64,000 nt of DNA from a virus. The notes beneath the pieces are model-generated. The model was not told the origin of the DNA. It ran no database searches and saw nothing but the letters and a program-made list of their open reading frames with translations. The position numbers and the translations under genes were made by a program. Each line of letters opens with the position of its first letter. Within the stretch, counting starts at the first letter, position 1. Below, piece by piece: positions 60,374 through 64,000 of the stretch. The stretch is from the IMG/VR virus record IMGVR_UViG_3300036770_003984, positions 1 through 64,000 of that record; one strand, written 5' to 3'.

Positions 60374-61384
60374 TTATTTTTCGTTTAACAAAAATTTGTT
60401 TGATATAACTTTGAATGATATTGTTCTATCATATGCTCTTATAACAACACCTTCCCTATCAAAGTTCCCATTAAGTTGAGATTTATCTTCAGCAAATAAC
60501 AATAATTCATCAATTGATTTTGGAAGTACAAATCCGTAATCTAATATTGGAACAGTTTTTAAACCCAAATCTTCCATTAACATTAGGAATTTAGTAAATG
60601 GGATATTTTTTTGTTCATCAATATTAAATGCGTTGAAGAATTTAACTGTTTGACCTTTTATCTTGTATGGGTTACCCTGGATTCCTTCTCCGATGATTTC
60701 ACCTTGAACACACATATTATAACCCAATTTAGATAAAGATTCCTCCAGATTCAATTCTCTTGCAACTTTCCAAAAGGAGTTACCCTCAGTCTCCAATAGC
60801 TCAAGATTTCTTGAACACACCCCAAATACACCATCCTTGTAATAGAATGTAGCACTTGATCCATCCAACTTCTCAGTGACATAAAATGCCTTACCAGACA
60901 ACCTAATATTTTCGTATTCACTTGATAAGTTTTGAATACGTTCTTCATCTGTTTTTCTTATAAAAGATGGAAACATACCTTTAACTTTACCTTGAAGTTC
61001 CGCTGGAATTGGGGGTTCGTATTTAAATATACCCAACATTTCAGTAACATCTTCTCCTTCAGTTATTTCCATAACAATTGGAAGAACACTTATTGGTAAT
61101 AATAGACCTTGACTTAATTGTCCTCTTAATCTTATTGTTTTCAATCTAAATCCTTCACTACCATCAGACATTTTTTTGTATGATGTTTTTCTTAAGAATT
61201 CAAATTCTTCTTTGATTGGTAAGAAGGAGTCAATCTCACAATAGATACAAAAGTCCCCAACTTTGTATTCTCCTTTTTTGGATACAACATCCCAGTTGTT
61301 TATTCTAACAACTTCTATAACGTCAGCCCCAACTATAGGTCTAACTTCTTTTACTATTTGTATACTCGCTAATTTTCTTTCCAT
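60374..61384 (-). CDS. ATP-dependent RNA ligase, Rnl5/DRB0094-like
   Basis: 336 residues from ATG 61384, since MERKLASIQ matches the usual start and an ATG at 61399 only adds five residues inside the neighbour. N-terminal OB domain (IVGADVIEVVRINNWDVVSK). Ligase motif I EKLDGSSATF with the AMP-binding Lys (about 172), motif III region VFGVCSRNLELL, motif IV DREGVVIRAY (about 310), and motif V SFKVISNKF. These enzymes seal RNA nicks, some with 3'-OH/5'-PO4 ends on broken tRNA; a phage may use it against host tRNA cleavage. Confidence 0.85.
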   Translation of the reverse strand: MERKLASIQIVKEVRPIVGADVIEVVRINNWDVVSKKGEYKVGDFCIYCEIDSFLPIKEEFEFLRKTSYKKMSDGSEGFRLKTIRLRGQLSQGLLLPISVLPIVMEITEGEDVTEMLGIFKYEPPIPAELQGKVKGMFPSFIRKTDEERIQNLSSEYENIRLSGKAFYVTEKLDGSSATFYYKDGVFGVCSRNLELLETEGNSFWKVARELNLEESLSKLGYNMCVQGEIIGEGIQGNPYKIKGQTVKFFNAFNIDEQKNIPFTKFLMLMEDLGLKTVPILDYGFVLPKSIDELLLFAEDKSQLNGNFDREGVVIRAYDRTISFKVISNKFLLNEK

Positions 61385-61385
61385 A

Positions 61386-61832
61386 TTAACTAAATTCATT
61401 ATTTGGTGAAACTCTTAATCCATCTATATATTCTTCTTTTACTTCAAAATCGTAGTGGTACTGACGTGGATGTTCTCTACGATATTTTTCATGATCATAA
61501 CCATCAGGTTGTCCCCATACTAACGCCATTGTAATAAACTCCTCAACATCCATTTCTTTACCATACTCATCTATAACTCTACCTGTTCTTATAAAGTTCA
61601 ATAATTCTTCTTTATTTGAATAAAATTTTTTGTCATTGAAATTCCATAAAAACTTCCAACCACTACTACGTTTACCTAAATGAATGTTTGTTCCATCAGT
61701 AAACAAATCCCAAATTGAATTACTTTCAATTGAAAGTTGTGAAATATCAATAGAATTAATATTATTAATCAATTCTTGTTTTCTTTTCTCCATTTCTTCC
61801 ACACTTGGAATTCTGTAGTAGTTTGTTCCCAT
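61386..61832 (-). CDS. Phage protein with MGTNYY / IHLGKRSSGWKF motif
   Basis: 148 residues: it begins MGTNYYRIPSVEEMEKRKQE and has the IHLGKRSSGWKFLWNF block (about 51), then MALVWGQPDGYDHEKYRREH (about 103). This fits a widespread phage family of unknown function; in many relatives a zinc CxxC precedes the H-x-G-K block, but it is missing here. Overlaps the ligase start region; same transcript. Confidence 0.72.
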   Translation of the reverse strand: MGTNYYRIPSVEEMEKRKQELINNINSIDISQLSIESNSIWDLFTDGTNIHLGKRSSGWKFLWNFNDKKFYSNKEELLNFIRTGRVIDEYGKEMDVEEFITMALVWGQPDGYDHEKYRREHPRQYHYDFEVKEEYIDGLRVSPNNEFS

Positions 61833-61866
61833 TGTTTTATTAGTTTTAATTGTTTCACAAAATTAA

Positions 61867-61912
61867 GAAATCCCCACCTAATATCAAAATTAAATGGGGA
61901 TTTTTTTTTAAG
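61867..61912. terminator. Terminator between 61908-62213 and the genes to the left
   Basis: AAATCCCCA pairs with TGGGGATTT, long AT loop, then T's. Confidence 0.75.
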
Positions 61913-62213
61913 GATTTAATCTAAATGACCAATCTATTTCCCAGTCTCGTTGGACTTTACCAAACCTAGTATCAAAATAAATCCCAACCATTTTACACAG
62001 ATTTTCCATATCGTGAATTTTCTTTACATCACTTTCATTTTCCAAGTTGAATGCGATATTAACCCACTTATCAACTGGTAATCTGTTTGGTTTATCATAT
62101 TTCTCAATCAATATTGGAGTTTTAATTGATTCATTCATCGTGTAATCAATCCCCTCATTTTTCAATCTTTCAAGTTTGTTTAGTACAAACTCATACGCTT
62201 CATTAATGGTCAT
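61908..62213 (-). CDS. Hypothetical phage protein
   Basis: 101 residues (ERLKNEGIDYTMNESIKTPI, KKIHDMENLCKMVGIYFDTR, ending with VQRDWEIDWSFRLNP). No family recognised. Compact soluble alpha/beta pattern. Four bases from the next upstream gene on the same strand. Confidence 0.6.
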   Translation of the reverse strand: MTINEAYEFVLNKLERLKNEGIDYTMNESIKTPILIEKYDKPNRLPVDKWVNIAFNLENESDVKKIHDMENLCKMVGIYFDTRFGKVQRDWEIDWSFRLNP

Positions 62214-62217
62214 TTTT

Positions 62218-62457
62218 TTAATTTAAATTTTCTAAAAATTTTACGAATTCAGTTATATTTTTTTCCTCAAAAATTATTGTATTGTCTTGTGTTATTGAAA
62301 CTTCTTTTTTGGGAAAAATTTTAATTGTAAATTTAGAATCTCTGGTTATTACAAATTCGTCATCAAATGTCAAATTAACTTGATAAGATTCTTTTTTAAT
62401 TATTGGTTCAATTGTTTGCCAAACCTTAGTTTGAAACTTTGTTAATTTTTCTTTCAT
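62218..62457 (-). CDS. Small hypothetical protein with an SD-like leader
   Basis: 79 residues (WQTIEPIIKKESYQVNLTFD, DEFVITRDSKFTIKIFPKKE): mixed beta/alpha, unknown. Its ATG overlaps the TGA of a 29-residue membrane peptide gene. The seven bases before the ATG follow AGGAGG, the only strong Shine-Dalgarno I noticed; it is also the coding sequence of that peptide's Arg-Arg end, so may be chance. Confidence 0.65.
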   Translation of the reverse strand: MKEKLTKFQTKVWQTIEPIIKKESYQVNLTFDDEFVITRDSKFTIKIFPKKEVSITQDNTIIFEEKNITEFVKFLENLN

Positions 62458-62543
62458 GCCTTCCTCCTTTTTCTAATTGTAAATAAAAATAGAAGAAATA
62501 GTATAAACCAAATTCCTGTCATTATTTTATTGAATATATTCAT
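62454..62543 (-). CDS. 29-residue membrane peptide
   Basis: MNIFNKIMTGIWFILFLLFL then FTIRKRRKA: one transmembrane helix with a basic cytoplasmic tail. Starts at ATG 62543 and stops at TGA overlapping the next gene's ATG. Too short to judge by similarity, but position and coupling support it. A small toxin-like or holin-like peptide is possible (inference). Confidence 0.45.
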   Translation of the reverse strand: MNIFNKIMTGIWFILFLLFLFTIRKRRKA

Positions 62544-62547
62544 AGTT

Positions 62548-62808
62548 TTATTTTTTTTCAAATTCTTCCTTTAAAACAGATAATTCATCTTGTACATTTT
62601 TTCTTTCAGTTTCTAAAACTGATTTAATTAAATCATCCCCACCTATATATAAAAATCTTGATATTTTAAACTTACAATCAGACATCCCCGTAATTTTCAT
62701 ATCTAAATTATTATATTTCAGTAGAGAATCAATAATATGGAGTCTCATTTCCATATTTTCAATTTTATCCATAAAGGATTTTAACTCAAAAAATTTTTCT
62801 TCTGTCAT
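62548..62808 (-). CDS. Small helical hypothetical protein
   Basis: 86 residues, coiled-coil-like ends (LKSFMDKIENMEMRLHIIDS, ETERKNVQDELSVLKEEFEK) with a middle KITGMSDCKFKISRFLYIGG. No family recognised. Six bases after the Pyr_excise-like gene. Confidence 0.62.
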   Translation of the reverse strand: MTEEKFFELKSFMDKIENMEMRLHIIDSLLKYNNLDMKITGMSDCKFKISRFLYIGGDDLIKSVLETERKNVQDELSVLKEEFEKK

Positions 62809-62814
62809 AATTTT

Positions 62815-63306
62815 TTATACCAATTCTAAGTGATTTTCTTCACAAAACCAATAGGGAACATCACGATTTTTCCAAGAAACAAAATCTTTTTTTGCCCAAA
62901 TGTAATAGTTTCTATAAGATTGGATAACATCTTTAACCTTATATTCATCAGGCATTGCTTTGGGTGGTTCAGTGAAACCTTTGTCACAAATATTGACAAA
63001 ATTTGTTACGCACCACTCAATAACATCTTGGGACTTATGACGTTTTCCATATCTATAAGTATACTCCTTACACAATTCCAATCCAAGTTCACATAGATAT
63101 AAATAGTTAGATAATGATTCTCTAACCCATATTGAACAAGGGTGATTTTTGTGGGATAATTTATAAGGGATATCCAATTTGGAATTTGTTACGTGGTGGG
63201 CAGAACATAATAGTTGAGCCGTTTCCAATATCATCTTAACAACGTGTTTGTCACAATGGTATTTAGCACATTTGACAACATCATAATCCAAAAAGAAAAT
63301 GTTCAT
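62815..63306 (-). CDS. Pyr_excise-like phage protein
   Basis: 163 residues: MNIFFLDYDVVKCAKYHCDK, then HVVKMILETAQLLCSAHH, KNHPCSIWVRESLSNYLYLC, EPPKAMPDEYKV and WKNRDVPYWF. This conserved pattern is seen in many phages and is sometimes grouped with the Pyr_excise (T4 endonuclease V) family; the match for catalysis is not certain. A DNA-repair glycosylase role is tentative. Confidence 0.65.
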   Translation of the reverse strand: MNIFFLDYDVVKCAKYHCDKHVVKMILETAQLLCSAHHVTNSKLDIPYKLSHKNHPCSIWVRESLSNYLYLCELGLELCKEYTYRYGKRHKSQDVIEWCVTNFVNICDKGFTEPPKAMPDEYKVKDVIQSYRNYYIWAKKDFVSWKNRDVPYWFCEENHLELV

Positions 63307-63365
63307 TTTTATTTATGTTGAATGGTGAAAGGTTCTACTTTGGGTAATAAGGAATTTCATCAAAA

Positions 63366-63953
63366 TCATTTTCCTCCCTCAAGAGTTTTTAAAGCTTCCA
63401 AATAAACTTCTATTGCTTTCAAGTAAAGATTAAAATTTCCACCCCTCATATTCTTAAGTAACTCTTTTTTCTCTTGAAGATAAGTAACAGCGAAAGATTT
63501 ATCATACTCAACAATAGATGAAATGTTCTCAATCAAGTCAGCATATTTAACTGTTTGACAATAAGCAGGAATTCTACCAAGTCTTTCAACTTCCATAGCT
63601 TTTCTTTTGGCTCTATTGACTTTAGGATAAGCTTCTTTGGTGTAGGTGTCGGTTAAATGACCAATACCTGAAACAATCATCTCAGTACTTAAATAGGGAT
63701 AACCAATCTCACTTAATTTTTTTCTTAAAGTTTCAATAGTACAAGGAGTATCTTCCAATAAATCATGACCTAACGATATTTCTATTGCAAATACTTCACC
63801 ATTACTAAAAGAATCTGATTTATATTTATTTACTAATTCTGCGACAGCCAATGGATGAGTCCAATAAGGTTCGCCCGTATATTTTCTCACTTGAGTGCCA
63901 TGTTGTTCTTTGACAAACTCAAGAAATTTTTCTTGTTGTTCTGTTAATACCAT
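63366..63953 (-). CDS. HD-domain hydrolase, MESH1/SpoT-like
   Basis: 195 residues. The SpoT-type HD motif set is visible: KYTGEPYWTHPLAVAELVNK (first His, about 24), SLGHDLLEDTPCT (HD, about 62), and TVKYADLIENISSI (final Asp and Asn, about 135). No synthetase domain. Small stand-alone proteins of this type (MESH1) hydrolyse ppGpp or related nucleotides. A phage could use it to cancel the host's stringent response (inference). No late-type element was seen before it. Confidence 0.85.
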   Translation of the reverse strand: MVLTEQQEKFLEFVKEQHGTQVRKYTGEPYWTHPLAVAELVNKYKSDSFSNGEVFAIEISLGHDLLEDTPCTIETLRKKLSEIGYPYLSTEMIVSGIGHLTDTYTKEAYPKVNRAKRKAMEVERLGRIPAYCQTVKYADLIENISSIVEYDKSFAVTYLQEKKELLKNMRGGNFNLYLKAIEVYLEALKTLEGGK

Positions 63954-64000
63954 AATTCTTTTTTGCTTTTATTTTTACGTGAATATTGTTTTGAACTTTT

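Noticed and set aside
1-64000. tRNA genes, integrase or lysogeny genes, and CRISPR arrays
   Set aside because: None was recognised by eye; a tRNA scan was not possible, so small tRNAs could be missed.

Overview
The window is a 64 kb piece of an AT-rich, T4-like tailed-phage genome (myovirus type) whose host is very probably a member of the Bacteroidota, most likely a flavobacterium. The phage assignment rests on a complete head-assembly block on the minus strand: large terminase (44851-46620), portal (42831-44642), prohead protease (40618-41337), acidic scaffold (38619-40184) and major capsid protein (36741-38582), in T4-like order. A gp5-like baseplate OB-fold protein and a gp55-like late sigma factor also lie in the window. 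The host assignment rests on two proteins ending in type IX secretion (T9SS) sorting domains, a textbook Bacteroidota promoter (TTTG-N20-TATCTTTG at 32760-32791), mostly Shine-Dalgarno-free A-rich leaders, and a ribosomal protein bS21 gene.

Layout. 1-1746: 5' part of a cysteine-rich structural protein, leftward. 1.8-4.4 kb: small unknown genes, one with a WYL-like domain. 4.6-6.0 kb: a secreted Ig-like protein with a T9SS tail. 6.1-7.0 kb: a homing endonuclease overlapping the start of a glycosyltransferase that carries an in-frame TGA. 7.0-21.2 kb: a glycan and modification island of about nine glycosyltransferases (one a fucosyltransferase) and four methyltransferases, mixed with an exonuclease, dUTPase, PhoH-like ATPase and HAD-like protein. 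21.3-28.3 kb: late sigma factor and tail/baseplate genes. 28.3-33.6 kb: exported proteins, including a gingipain-like C25 peptidase with its own T9SS tail and two paralogous signal-peptide proteins. 33.6-52.5 kb: virion-interior candidates, then the head genes and associated structural genes, leftward, with the bS21 gene inserted on the opposite strand. 52.0-57.3 kb: a protein-turnover and ribosome-rescue block (UVR-domain protein, ClpC-like unfoldase, metallopeptidase, tmRNA). 57.3-60.4 kb: membrane/coiled-coil proteins resembling spanins, a lipoprotein, and a degenerate M23-like protein. 60.4-64 kb: RNA ligase, small unknown genes, a Pyr_excise-like protein and a MESH1-like HD hydrolase.

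How it fits together. Many late or stand-alone genes start just after a repeated element, TATTTAT-N(1-4)-ATAAAA, which I propose is the promoter read by the gp55-like sigma factor. Several proteins start with short amphipathic peptides ending in a hydrophobic-x-Glu site. One shares its junction (E-ATS) with the predicted cleavage site of the major capsid protein, which suggests capsid-targeted internal proteins processed by the phage protease. bS21, the tmRNA with an unusual 21-residue tag, the ClpC-like ATPase and the HD hydrolase together suggest strong control of host translation and proteolysis. The T9SS-tailed proteins suggest that the infected cell exports phage proteins to its surface.
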